DNA of 6,069 bases from Anaerolineales bacterium. GTDB taxonomy: Bacteria > Chloroflexota > Anaerolineae > Anaerolineales > Villigracilaceae. Where the stretch lies: the NCBI GenBank assembly GCA_025056515.1, contig JANWWB010000340.1:1-6069 (forward strand), in the 5' to 3' direction. The stretch's first letter is position 1. Every line of letters begins with the position of its first letter. The notes beneath the pieces are model-generated. The model ran no database searches. It saw nothing but the letters and a program-made list of their open reading frames with translations, and was not told the origin of the DNA. Positions 1 through 5,991 of the stretch are shown in pieces. The position numbers and the translations under genes were made by a program.

Positions 1-485
1 GGGTTGGTCCCTTGGTGCTTGAGACTCAAGCCCACTTCGGCAGTGGCCGAAAACTGCCCTTTGGTCAGGCCGTAAACACCGTTGTTTTCGATGATGTACA
101 CCATTGGGACGTTGCGGCGCATCAAGTGCTTAAAACCGCCCATACCGATGGAAGCCGTGTCGCCATCGCCGCTGACTCCGATCGCGCGTAGGCGCGTATC
201 ACCGAAAATGGCGCCAGTTGCCAACGAGGGCATACGCCCGTGAAGACCGTTAAATCCAAAAGAACGGCTCATGAAATAGGTGGGGCTTTTCGAAGAGCAA
301 CCGATGCCTGAAAATTTCATGAGCGTTTCAGGGATAATATCCAGTTCGTAGCAGGCGGCGATAATTTGATTAGCAATGGAATTGTGACCACAACCAGCAC
401 ATAAAGTGGATGGTAGGCCCTTATAATCGGCTTTGGTCAGGCCGACGCGATTGGTCTGCGTGGTAGGAGAAATCGGGATAGCCAT
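1..485 (-). CDS. korB: 2-oxoacid:ferredoxin oxidoreductase, beta subunit (partial; C-terminus off the left edge)
   Basis: This is the thiamine-diphosphate-binding beta subunit of a 2-oxoacid:ferredoxin oxidoreductase. With KorA it decarboxylates a 2-oxoacid such as 2-oxoglutarate to an acyl-CoA and passes electrons through a [4Fe-4S] cluster to ferredoxin in the cytoplasm. I translated 161 residues from the ATG at 485. The LCAGCGH motif (C29, C32) and GIGCSSK (C63) supply three cluster cysteines; a fourth would lie beyond the edge. The LHGR motif is near residue 81. The ThDP/Mg motif is GDGD at 106-109 followed by NNGVYGLTKGQ at 134-144. The start overlaps the korA stop by one base (TAATG) and has a perfect Shine-Dalgarno. 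Family members are roughly 280-340 residues, so about half is visible. The family call is very secure. The exact substrate (2-oxoglutarate, pyruvate or a mixed range) cannot be settled from sequence alone. Confidence 0.95.
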   Translation of the reverse strand, partial: MAIPISPTTQTNRVGLTKADYKGLPSTLCAGCGHNSIANQIIAACYELDIIPETLMKFSGIGCSSKSPTYFMSRSFGFNGLHGRMPSLATGAIFGDTRLRAIGVSGDGDTASIGMGGFKHLMRRNVPMVYIIENNGVYGLTKGQFSATAEVGLSLKHQGTN

Positions 486-2275
486 TAGTGTACCTCCTGG
501 GCGAGGATGGCCTCTTTGACCCAGCGTGCAGTCAGGGGGAGGCCATCGGTATGACAAGCGGAGCGGAGTTTAAACGCATAAGCAGGCAAAGCGGCAGAGA
601 GAATCTGACGCAACTGTCCATCGCGATTGGCTTCAATGATGTAGATGCGTGCATACTTTTGCAGGAATTGTTCCACTTCTTGCGTGCAGGGTAGAGCGCG
701 CAGGCGCAGGAAGGATGTCTTGAGACCGTGGTTGCGCTCGAGCAGGAAGCGGGCCTCTTGGACGGCAGGTTCAGTTGAGCCATAAGCAATCAGGCCCACT
801 TCGGCGCCATCTATCTCTTCGACTATTGGCGTCGGTAGGAGTTTGCGCGCTGTTTCAAATTTCTTCTTCAGGCGGAGCAAGTTTGCTTCCCAAGTTTTGG
901 CGTCTTCGCTGTAGCGGGCGTTCTCATCGTGACCGGTACCACGCGCAAACCAGGCCGAGGCCGGATGCATATTGCCCGGTACGGTACGATAAGGAATGCC
1001 GTCGCCGTCCTCGTCTTTGTATCGTGCCCAGATACCGTTGCGTTTTTCGAGGTCTTCCTCCCAGAGCACTTTGCCGCGGTCCATCGGCTGGTCAGGATAT
1101 TCGAAGGGTGTGGTCATCCATTGATTCATACCCAAGTCTAGGTCGGAGAGGACGATAACTGGAGTCTGAAGACGTTCGGCGATGTCGAAAGCACGCCAGC
1201 CAAATTCAAAGCACTCGTTGACCGAGCCTGGGATAAGGATGACATATTGAGTATCGCCATGGCTCCAGTGGTAGATCATGGTCAGGTCACCTTGGGCAGT
1301 GCGGGTGGGCAAGCCGGTCGAGGGACCGACGCGCTGAATATCCCAGATGACCACCGGTATCTCGGCAAAGTAAGCCAAGCCGGCGTACTCGGTCATCAGG
1401 CTCAAACCAGGGCCGGAGGTCGAGGTCATAGCACGCAAGCCAGCCCATCCGGCACCAACCGCCATGCCGATGGCCGAGATCTCATCTTCGGCTTGCAGGA
1501 CGGCGTAAGTCTGTTTACCGTCCTTCTTACGAAGGCGCGGCAAATAGACGTTGAGTGCTTCGGCTAGGGTAGAGGCTGGCGTGATAGGATACCAGGCCGC
1601 AAATTGAACTCCACCGTAAATCGCGCCTAAGGCAGCGGCTGTGTTACCGTCAGTCATGATAAGACCTGCGGTTTTATCCATCGGTTCAACCACGAAGGGG
1701 TCCCTCTTGGTCAAGTTTTGGGCGGCCCAGTCGGCTGCCGCTTGAATCACCCCGAAGTTGGATGCAATCGGTTGTTCTTTACCTTTAAAGTGGAAGGCAA
1801 GTGCTTGTTTAATTTTCTCTAGGTCAATCCCTAGCATGTGTGCTAGGATGCCCACATATACCATGTTGGCAATATAATCGCGCAAGTTCGGCGAGACATC
1901 TGCCGCACGAGCCAAGGCTTTGACCGGCATAGGATAGACTGTAATATCATTCCGGGTGATGGGTAATTTGATATCGTCAGCGTAGAAGAACGCTCCACCC
2001 GGTTGGACCAAAGCCAGATCGCGCCCAAAGGAAGCCGGATTGAGGGTGACGACAATCTCTGCTTCGTCACGTCGGGCGAGAAAGCCGTCCTTGTTCACTC
2101 GAATGGTGTACCAAGTAGGCAAACCCTGGATGTTGGACGGGAAGAGATTCTTACCTGAAACCGGGATTCCCATCTTGAAGAGCGCTCGCAAAAGGGTGAC
2201 GTTGGCGGTCTGCGAGCCGGAACCGTTGACAGTAGCAATCGTGATGCTGAAATCGTTGATGACTCGATCTGACAT
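485..2275 (-). CDS. korA: 2-oxoacid:ferredoxin oxidoreductase, fused gamma-alpha subunit
   Basis: This 596-residue protein is the large subunit of a CoA-acylating 2-oxoacid:ferredoxin oxidoreductase (2-oxoglutarate type, KorA-like). It partners with the adjacent KorB. Residues 1-190 form the gamma domain, with a glycine-rich GSGSQTAN at 18-25 and GKNLFPSNIQGLPTWY at 41-56. Residues from about 205 form the alpha (pyrimidine-binding) domain: GNTAAALGAI at 210-219, YPITPAS at 229-235, QAEDEISAIGMAVGAGWAG at 261-279, TSTSGPG at 284-290 and the hallmark QRVGPSTGLPTRTAQGDL at 314-331. The C-terminal domain has YIIEANRDGQL at 545-555. The length fits gamma-alpha fusions of about 580-620 residues. 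The start is supported by AGGAG five bases upstream and by the immediate gamma-domain motif. No ferredoxin-like delta gene lies upstream; one could exist beyond the left edge. The substrate is uncertain. A DEDGDG segment at 421-426 is acidic and could be a metal-binding loop. Confidence 0.95.
   Translation of the reverse strand: MSDRVINDFSITIATVNGSGSQTANVTLLRALFKMGIPVSGKNLFPSNIQGLPTWYTIRVNKDGFLARRDEAEIVVTLNPASFGRDLALVQPGGAFFYADDIKLPITRNDITVYPMPVKALARAADVSPNLRDYIANMVYVGILAHMLGIDLEKIKQALAFHFKGKEQPIASNFGVIQAAADWAAQNLTKRDPFVVEPMDKTAGLIMTDGNTAAALGAIYGGVQFAAWYPITPASTLAEALNVYLPRLRKKDGKQTYAVLQAEDEISAIGMAVGAGWAGLRAMTSTSGPGLSLMTEYAGLAYFAEIPVVIWDIQRVGPSTGLPTRTAQGDLTMIYHWSHGDTQYVILIPGSVNECFEFGWRAFDIAERLQTPVIVLSDLDLGMNQWMTTPFEYPDQPMDRGKVLWEEDLEKRNGIWARYKDEDGDGIPYRTVPGNMHPASAWFARGTGHDENARYSEDAKTWEANLLRLKKKFETARKLLPTPIVEEIDGAEVGLIAYGSTEPAVQEARFLLERNHGLKTSFLRLRALPCTQEVEQFLQKYARIYIIEANRDGQLRQILSAALPAYAFKLRSACHTDGLPLTARWVKEAILAQEVH
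492..498 (-). promoter_or_regulatory. Ribosome binding site of korB (AGGAGGT)
   Basis: The minus strand reads AGGAGGT, a full match to the anti-Shine-Dalgarno sequence. It lies six bases before the korB ATG and inside the last codons of korA. Together with the TAATG stop/start overlap, it indicates strong, coupled translation of the two subunits. Confidence 0.85.
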
Positions 2276-2280
2276 GAAGA

Positions 2281-2285
2281 CTCCT
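2281..2285 (-). promoter_or_regulatory. Ribosome binding site of korA (AGGAG)
   Basis: AGGAG on the minus strand sits five bases before the ATG at 2275. It fixes the korA start. Confidence 0.75.
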
Positions 2286-2298
2286 GAAAAGCTAGAGT

Positions 2299-2348
2299 AT
2301 GTGAAACATAAGACTACATAATGTAAGGCGTAAGACGTGAAATGTCAA
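2299..2348. repeat. Degenerate 7-bp tandem repeat array upstream of korA
   Basis: On the plus strand the segment divides into seven consecutive units of 7 bp (one of 8 bp) with consensus close to AYGTRAR. Examples are ATGTGAA at 2299-2305, ATGTAAG at 2321-2327, GCGTAAG at 2328-2334, ACGTGAA at 2335-2341 and ATGTCAA at 2342-2348. The units at 2306-2312 and 2313-2320 are more diverged. The array covers the predicted korA promoter: the last unit supplies the -35 box, and the unit at 2321-2327 overlaps the -10 box. Degenerate heptad arrays occur between genes in some other bacteria, notably cyanobacteria. Whether this array is functional or a decayed spacer repeat is unknown. Confidence 0.55.
2320..2348 (-). 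promoter_or_regulatory. Predicted sigma-70-type promoter of korAB
   Basis: On the minus strand a perfect -35 box TTGACA (2348-2343) is followed by exactly 17 bases and then TACATT (2325-2320), a 4-of-6 match to the -10 consensus that keeps its first, second and last bases. Transcription would begin near 2313, giving a leader of about 38 nt that ends in the AGGAG ribosome binding site. It is the only convincing promoter pair I found in the window. It implies that korAB can be transcribed independently of the amidohydrolase gene upstream. The boxes coincide with units of a degenerate 7-bp repeat. Confidence 0.6.
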
Positions 2349-2411
2349 GTCGGATGAACTCAGGGGTGAGAGATATGTTTGAATGTCTTTCTTTATCACA
2401 GAGATAGGGGG

Positions 2412-2425
2412 GGCAAGGACTTGCC
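2412..2425 (-). terminator. Short stem-loop after the amidohydrolase gene; weak terminator candidate
   Basis: GGCAAG and CTTGCC form a perfect inverted repeat around a 2-base centre, 35 bases past the amidohydrolase stop codon. As RNA this would be a 5-6 bp stem with a tight loop. In the direction of transcription it is followed by a run of C rather than U, so it does not meet the usual intrinsic-terminator rule. It may instead be a remnant of an interspersed repeat or a transcript-end stabiliser. Confidence 0.3.
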
Positions 2426-2459
2426 TCGTTCGAGCATTTCTAAGGATAGTTGCTCTGAC

Positions 2460-3650
2460 TCATGCCCGGATTTCGGAGTTGAGGATGGCAGCGGCGGAGG
2501 CGGCCAAAAGGGCAGCCGCGCGGGGAAGCACAGCTTCGTCGAAGTCAAAGCGTGGGTGATGGTGAGCGGCATCTAACCCCTTCTCCGGGTTAGCCGAACC
2601 AACAAAAAAGAAACAGCCAGGGACGCGCTCGAGGAAGAAGGCCATATCCTCTGAACCCATGGTAATATAGCCGCCTGTGATGAGGTCGGAGTCCGGAAAG
2701 AGTTGTTGAGCTGTTTCCTGCACACGTGCCGTGATTGTCGAATTGTTGACAAGCGCCGGAGTAAGACGGTGTAGGTCTATTTCGACCCGACATCCTAGAC
2801 CTTCCGCTGTCGAGCGTACAGTTTGCTCGAAACGTTCGAGCACGCTTTGTCGTACATCAAGGTCAAAAGTACGAATCGTGCCGGTCAGTTCGACTTCAGA
2901 AGGGATAACGTTGAAGGTTTCGCCGCCATGAATCGTGCAGACGCTGATCACTGCTGCTTTGAGCGGTGGGACGTTCCGGGCGGCAATGCCCTGTAAGGCC
3001 GAGATCACTTGGGCTGAGGCAAAGATGGGGTCAATCGCTAGATGAGGTGCAGCACCGTGTCCACCTTTGCCGATTACTTTCACTTTGAAGATTTCTCCAC
3101 CTGCCATGACAGGGCCGGCCGGGATGCCGAGCCAGCCGAGCGGTTGTTCATTCCAGAGGTGTAGGCTGAGGGCGAAGTCCACCTTGGGATTTTCCAACAC
3201 GCCATCTTCGATCATGCGCGATGCACCACCTAGCCCCTCCTCGGCAGGTTGGAAGACAAGTTTAACCGTCCCGGCGAGTTTGTCCCGGTGGCTGTGAAGT
3301 AAACGGGCCACGGTCAGCAAGATGGCGGTGTGGCCGTCGTGGCCGCAAGCGTGCATGACACCAGGGGTTTGGGAGGCGTAGGGCGCGCCTGTCTCTTCCA
3401 GGATGGGGAGAGCATCCATGTCGGCGCGGAGCATGAGGACCGGCCCCGGACGTGCTCCTTCGATGAGGGCGACAACACCAGTTTGGCCGATGCCTGTGGT
3501 CACTTCCAGGCCAAGCTTGCTCAGTTCACGGGCGACAATCCCGGCGGTGCGCATTTCTTGGAAGCCCAGTTCGGGGTGCATGTGGAAGTCGCGCCGCAAA
3601 GACTGCGTATATTCAAAGAGTGCGTTTGCTTCGGAGATCCAATCGGTCAT
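2460..3650 (-). CDS. M20D-family metallo-amidohydrolase (N-acyl amino acid / hippurate hydrolase type)
   Basis: This 396-residue zinc or manganese amidohydrolase cleaves an amide bond in N-acyl amino acids or similar conjugates, presumably in the cytoplasm since no signal peptide is visible. Family motifs occur in order: RRDFHMHPELGFQE (about 19-32), LRADMDALPI (74-83), MHACGHDGHT (99-108), FQPAEEGLGGA (133-143), LSLHLWN (161-167), GKGGHGAAPH (194-203, start of the lid/dimerisation domain), GSEDMAFFLERVPGCFFFVG (332-351) and AHHHPRFDFDE (362-372). By analogy with plant ILL2 and bacterial relatives, the metal ligands would be C102, H104, E138, H164 and one of H363-365. All are present, so it should be active. 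The frame opens earlier at a TTG (3668), but GAGG lies five bases before the ATG at 3650, so I chose the ATG. The true substrate cannot be named; carboxypeptidase and auxin-conjugate hydrolase labels are shared across this family. Confidence 0.92.
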   Translation of the reverse strand: MTDWISEANALFEYTQSLRRDFHMHPELGFQEMRTAGIVARELSKLGLEVTTGIGQTGVVALIEGARPGPVLMLRADMDALPILEETGAPYASQTPGVMHACGHDGHTAILLTVARLLHSHRDKLAGTVKLVFQPAEEGLGGASRMIEDGVLENPKVDFALSLHLWNEQPLGWLGIPAGPVMAGGEIFKVKVIGKGGHGAAPHLAIDPIFASAQVISALQGIAARNVPPLKAAVISVCTIHGGETFNVIPSEVELTGTIRTFDLDVRQSVLERFEQTVRSTAEGLGCRVEIDLHRLTPALVNNSTITARVQETAQQLFPDSDLITGGYITMGSEDMAFFLERVPGCFFFVGSANPEKGLDAAHHHPRFDFDEAVLPRAAALLAASAAAILNSEIRA

Positions 3651-3655
3651 ATCAA

Positions 3656-3659
3656 CCTC
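3656..3659 (-). promoter_or_regulatory. Ribosome binding site deciding the amidohydrolase start (GAGG)
   Basis: GAGG on the minus strand lies five bases before the ATG at 3650. It falls inside the six-codon extension that would exist if the upstream TTG (3668) were used, so it argues for the shorter protein. Confidence 0.6.
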
Positions 3660-3666
3660 ATGTTTC

Positions 3667-3681
3667 AAGGGCTAAGCCCTT
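3667..3681. other. Perfect hairpin in the amidohydrolase leader
   Basis: AAGGGCT and AGCCCTT are exact 7-base inverted arms around a single central base. The transcript would fold into a 6-bp GC-rich stem with a 3-base loop, ending seven bases before the GAGG ribosome binding site. No U-run follows, so it is not a standard terminator. It could stabilise the 5' end, mark a processing site, or be coincidental. The 3682-3809 stretch upstream of it holds no gene or convincing promoter that I can see. Confidence 0.4.
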
Positions 3682-3809
3682 TGGAAGAGTGAAGAAGCAA
3701 TCTCTTGGTTGGGCAAGATTGTTTCCGGTCAGAGGAGGATCCGCCTTGGCAATCGGGCGCCGGTATCTCTCTGAGGGTATCGCAAAGCTATCGGATTGCC
3801 GTAGGCAGG

Positions 3810-4346
3810 CTAGAGGTGGTTGATAGGCGGTTGATGCGATTCTACCCTAAGCGGCTTGCTGTTTGGGCTGCATGGAATCAGAAAGGTCCTATAACGATAG
3901 GTTGCGGATGAAAGCCCAGCTGTTGGCAAGGACGATGGCACGTGGTCGGGACTGTGTGCTGCGAGAGGAGGAATTTCTCCTGCTGGGCCGAGGGCGGGAC
4001 AAGCAAGCGCGACTTTCGGTGAAGTCAAGCGGAGTTTGCCGTCTTGTGGCATCTTGAGGAGTATTCCTAGCTTGGGCCAAAGAAGGTCAGCCGGTTTTCG
4101 AGCATGGCTAACCTGGGTTGATAAGAGGTGCGGGGTTGCGCTTAGGTTGTTGATGTTCAGCACCAGCCTGGTATGGTCCATGTGGAAGTGGGTGACGATG
4201 AATTTCAGCTCGATCCCTTTGCGCTTTAAGACGGCTAGGAACTCCCCCATCCGGCCAGGCCAGCTGCGGTCTACAACGAATTTATCCTGATTGAGGCCTA
4301 GAGCGTAGTCATCGGTGGTGCGGAGGCTGAGTTCGAGCAGGTTCAT
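3810..4346 (-). pseudogene. Metallo-beta-lactamase-fold hydrolase, frameshifted and decayed
   Basis: The frame from the ATG at 4346 runs 178 codons, but only its first part makes sense throughout. VVDRSWPG (24-31) matches the first beta-strand region of small metallo-beta-lactamase-fold hydrolases, and THFHMDH (52-58) is an intact HxHxDH metal motif. Downstream the homology hops between frames. GPAGEI and HSPD (120-134, 3989-3945) are in the first frame and look like the usual G-E-I...GHSxD segment. A different frame carries ESRACLSR (4017-3994) just before them and VLANSWAFIRNL (3933-3898) just after. The last resembles the family's AFTGDL strand with GD replaced by RN, so the metal-ligand Asp is lost. 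Spacing implies one inserted and one deleted base around the HSPD segment, plus at least one earlier shift. No C-terminal histidine motif was found between 3889 and 3660. The start overlaps the deacetylase stop as ATGA, so it was once the third gene of the ricT operon. There is no Shine-Dalgarno of its own. Confidence 0.75.
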
Positions 4347-5074
4347 GCGTGGAACTTGATGACGTGGAAGCGCTCTTCGTAGCGTGGGGCTTCCTCTGTG
4401 CTGTCTTCGGTGTGGCGAGCGCGCATTCTTTTCTCGAACTCGGCCGGATCTCCGATTTGGGACTTGTGTTCCTTAAGCGCTTGGAGTTTGATTTCCCAAG
4501 TATCAGTTACGTCGAGCGTGACGTTCGGCTGGGCGGTCAGTGAGACCCAGACCTCGCGTGGGGTGTGTGGCTCGAATCCTTCGTGTAGTAGTTCGGGGAA
4601 GAAGTGGGGGTTGCCGGCGGCGGGAAAGACAGCATCCAGGACAACCTGACCGGCGGCGCGATGGTCAGGATGGTTCAGCCCATAGCCGCTGGAAGGGTAG
4701 AGATTGGTGGGATCACAGGTGACGAGGATATCTGGCTTTTCGCGGCGGATAATCCGTACCATTTCCCGACGCAGTTCGAGGCTGGGGACGAGGTAACCGT
4801 CCTCGAGGTTCAGGAAGCGCACCGAACGAACCCCGAGCACACGGGCGGCGTTTTCCTGTTCAGTCTGACGCGAGGTGCATAGGTCGCTGGGGGTCGTGTT
4901 CAGGTCACCGCCCTTGTCCCCGCAGGTGAGCAAGATGTAATGGATTTCATGTCCGAGACGTGCCCAGCGCGCTAAGGTCGCGCCGCAGAAGAACTCTGGG
5001 TCGTCTGGATGGGCCAGGAGGACCAAGATTTTTTGTGGGATAGGCCAAGAGTCAGGAGGTTGGGGTGTTTCCAT
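4343..5074 (-). CDS. PIG-L/LmbE-family deacetylase
   Basis: This 243-residue protein belongs to the zinc-dependent PIG-L/LmbE deacetylase superfamily, whose members remove N-acetyl groups from GlcNAc-type sugars (MshB, BshB, PIG-L). The N-terminal AHPDDPEFFCG at 21-31 gives the metal ligands H22 and D25 and the catalytic base D24. TCGDKGG lies at 50-56, SRQTEQENAARVLGV at 68-82, FLNLEDG at 87-93, and the second zinc motif HPDH at 135-138 with H138 as likely third ligand. All key residues are intact. The frame is open up to 5200 in the ricT coding region, but the ATG at 5074 places the first beta strand 15 residues in, as expected. Its ribosome binding site (GGTAAG) is weak, and it overlaps ricT by 23 nt, so translation is probably coupled. 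Its stop overlaps the next start as ATGA. The substrate is unknown; a role in bacillithiol- or mycothiol-like synthesis is possible but unsupported here. Confidence 0.92.
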   Translation of the reverse strand: METPQPPDSWPIPQKILVLLAHPDDPEFFCGATLARWARLGHEIHYILLTCGDKGGDLNTTPSDLCTSRQTEQENAARVLGVRSVRFLNLEDGYLVPSLELRREMVRIIRREKPDILVTCDPTNLYPSSGYGLNHPDHRAAGQVVLDAVFPAAGNPHFFPELLHEGFEPHTPREVWVSLTAQPNVTLDVTDTWEIKLQALKEHKSQIGDPAEFEKRMRARHTEDSTEEAPRYEERFHVIKFHA

Positions 5075-5945
5075 TTTTCTTACCGCAATTTTCACAGGGG
5101 GCTGCTGCTTTACGTCGCAAGGCTTCGAGTTCGTCCCAAGGTTCCAGTTCGTCTCGATGGAATTCGCGTTCCCCAAGTTCGGGCAGGGCAACGCGGACAA
5201 GCATCTGTAAGGGGTTAACGTCTACCACTTTGCCTTCACCCAAGGGGGTGATGACCCACTTGTTTTTCTTGGGCAATTCCTTGCGGGCAGCAGCATACTG
5301 TTCGTATTCGTAGACCAGGCAGCAGCGCAGACGACCGCACATACCCGTAATTTCTTCTGGCGTGAGCGAAATGCCTTGTTCTTTGGCCATTTTGATCGAG
5401 ACGGGGCTGAATTCGGTCAGGAAACGAGAGCAGCAACGGGTTTCCAAACCGCAGGCGCCCATCCCGCCAAGCAGTTTAGCGACATCACGCGGGCCGATCT
5501 GACGCAGTTCGACCTGGGCTTGTGGATATTGCTTTTGCATGTCTTGGCGTAGGGATTTCAGATCCACTTTTTCTTCAGTATCCGCGCTGTACATAAAGGC
5601 CAAGCGCGTGCCATCGAAAGAAAATTCGGCCGCGACAATTTTGACCCCGCGCAAGTTTAGCTGCGCAGCGCGCTCACGGCAGGCTATCATCGCCTCGAGT
5701 TCTTTCTGCATCCACATGCGTCTTAGGACTAAATCACGCGGCGTGGCAATCCGTTCAACGGGCTTCCAGCCTTCCGGTGGCGGAACCGGGTCTGAGATGA
5801 TTTGGACCACCTCGCCCAATTGTTTGCCGCGCGAAGTTTCGACAATTGCATGGTCGCCGACTTTGATTTCGGGTACAGCAGAGGCATCAAAATGGTAGAT
5901 TTTGCCGACTTGAGCAAAACGGATTCCGACAATTAGAGGAGGCAT
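5052..5945 (-). CDS. ricT: PSP1-domain Fe-S protein, RicT/YaaT family
   Basis: This 297-residue protein is a PSP1 C-terminal-domain protein of the RicT (YaaT) family. In Bacillus subtilis RicT joins RicA and RicF in an Fe-S complex that assists RNase Y in processing specific mRNAs and influences development. Family hallmarks are IVGIRF and GKIYHFD at 5-20, the PSP1 core at about 60-150 (including AEFSFDGTRLAFMYSAD), RQIGPRD at 148-154, GGMGACGLETRCCSRFL at 160-176, VSIKMAKEQGISL at 182-194 and MCGRLRCCLVYE at 202-213. Cysteines 165, 171, 172, 203, 208 and 209 form the expected Fe-S cysteine cluster. The tail carries an extra CENC (284-287). The ATG at 5945 gives the usual N-terminus, but no Shine-Dalgarno is visible before it, and an in-frame stop lies 45 nt upstream. 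In many bacteria ricT follows tmk/holB, which may lie off the right edge. Partners RicA and RicF are not in this window. Confidence 0.93.
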   Translation of the reverse strand: MPPLIVGIRFAQVGKIYHFDASAVPEIKVGDHAIVETSRGKQLGEVVQIISDPVPPPEGWKPVERIATPRDLVLRRMWMQKELEAMIACRERAAQLNLRGVKIVAAEFSFDGTRLAFMYSADTEEKVDLKSLRQDMQKQYPQAQVELRQIGPRDVAKLLGGMGACGLETRCCSRFLTEFSPVSIKMAKEQGISLTPEEITGMCGRLRCCLVYEYEQYAAARKELPKKNKWVITPLGEGKVVDVNPLQMLVRVALPELGEREFHRDELEPWDELEALRRKAAAPCENCGKKNGNTPTS

Positions 5946-5979
5946 AGGTTGAGGCTGTGAGTTGGAAGGTCGTTCGAAG

Positions 5980-5991
5980 ACCCACGTGGGT
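5980..5991. promoter_or_regulatory. Perfect 12-bp palindrome between the upstream frame and ricT
   Basis: ACCCACGTGGGT is a perfect 12-bp palindrome that ends on the last base of the upstream stop codon and lies 34 bases before the ricT ATG. It has no spacer, so it is better suited to binding a dimeric DNA-binding protein than to forming an RNA hairpin. A second small palindrome, TTCGAA, lies at 5973-5978. No clear -35/-10 pair accompanies it, so an operator role is speculative. Confidence 0.3.

Noticed and set aside
775..1158. Plus-strand open frame of 127 codons
   Set aside because: It lies entirely antisense to korA, whose family motifs are unmistakable, and its translation has low-complexity Arg/Ser-rich composition with no family features.
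1247..1567. Plus-strand open frame of 106 codons
   Set aside because: It is antisense to the conserved alpha domain of KorA. The openness reflects codon bias of the real gene on the other strand.
3330..3692. Plus-strand open frame of 120 codons
   Set aside because: It is antisense to the amidohydrolase metal-binding region, with no recognisable motif or ribosome binding site.
3762..3781. Direct repeat of GGTATC (two copies, 14 bp apart)
   Set aside because: The units are only six bases long with no associated promoter or palindrome, so it is indistinguishable from chance.
3818..3835. Direct repeat of GGTTGAT (two copies, 11 bp apart)
   Set aside because: Seven-base matches at this spacing are expected by chance in several kilobases, and no promoter accompanies them.
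3660..3855. Open minus-strand frame upstream of the amidohydrolase as a possible C-terminal part of the metallo-hydrolase or a small gene
   Set aside because: No start codon with a ribosome binding site and no terminal metallo-beta-lactamase histidine motif could be found, so it reads as non-coding remnant.
3705..3911. Plus-strand open frame of 68 codons between the amidohydrolase and the pseudogene
   Set aside because: It partly covers the decayed metallo-hydrolase on the opposite strand, its translation resembles no family, and all real genes here run on the minus strand.
5075..5200. N-terminal extension of the deacetylase up to 5200
   Set aside because: The added 42 residues lie in the ricT coding region, show no deacetylase homology, and would put the first catalytic motif unusually far from the start.
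5539..5898. Plus-strand open frame of 119 codons
   Set aside because: It is antisense to the PSP1 core of ricT and is Ser/Arg-rich with no domain signal.
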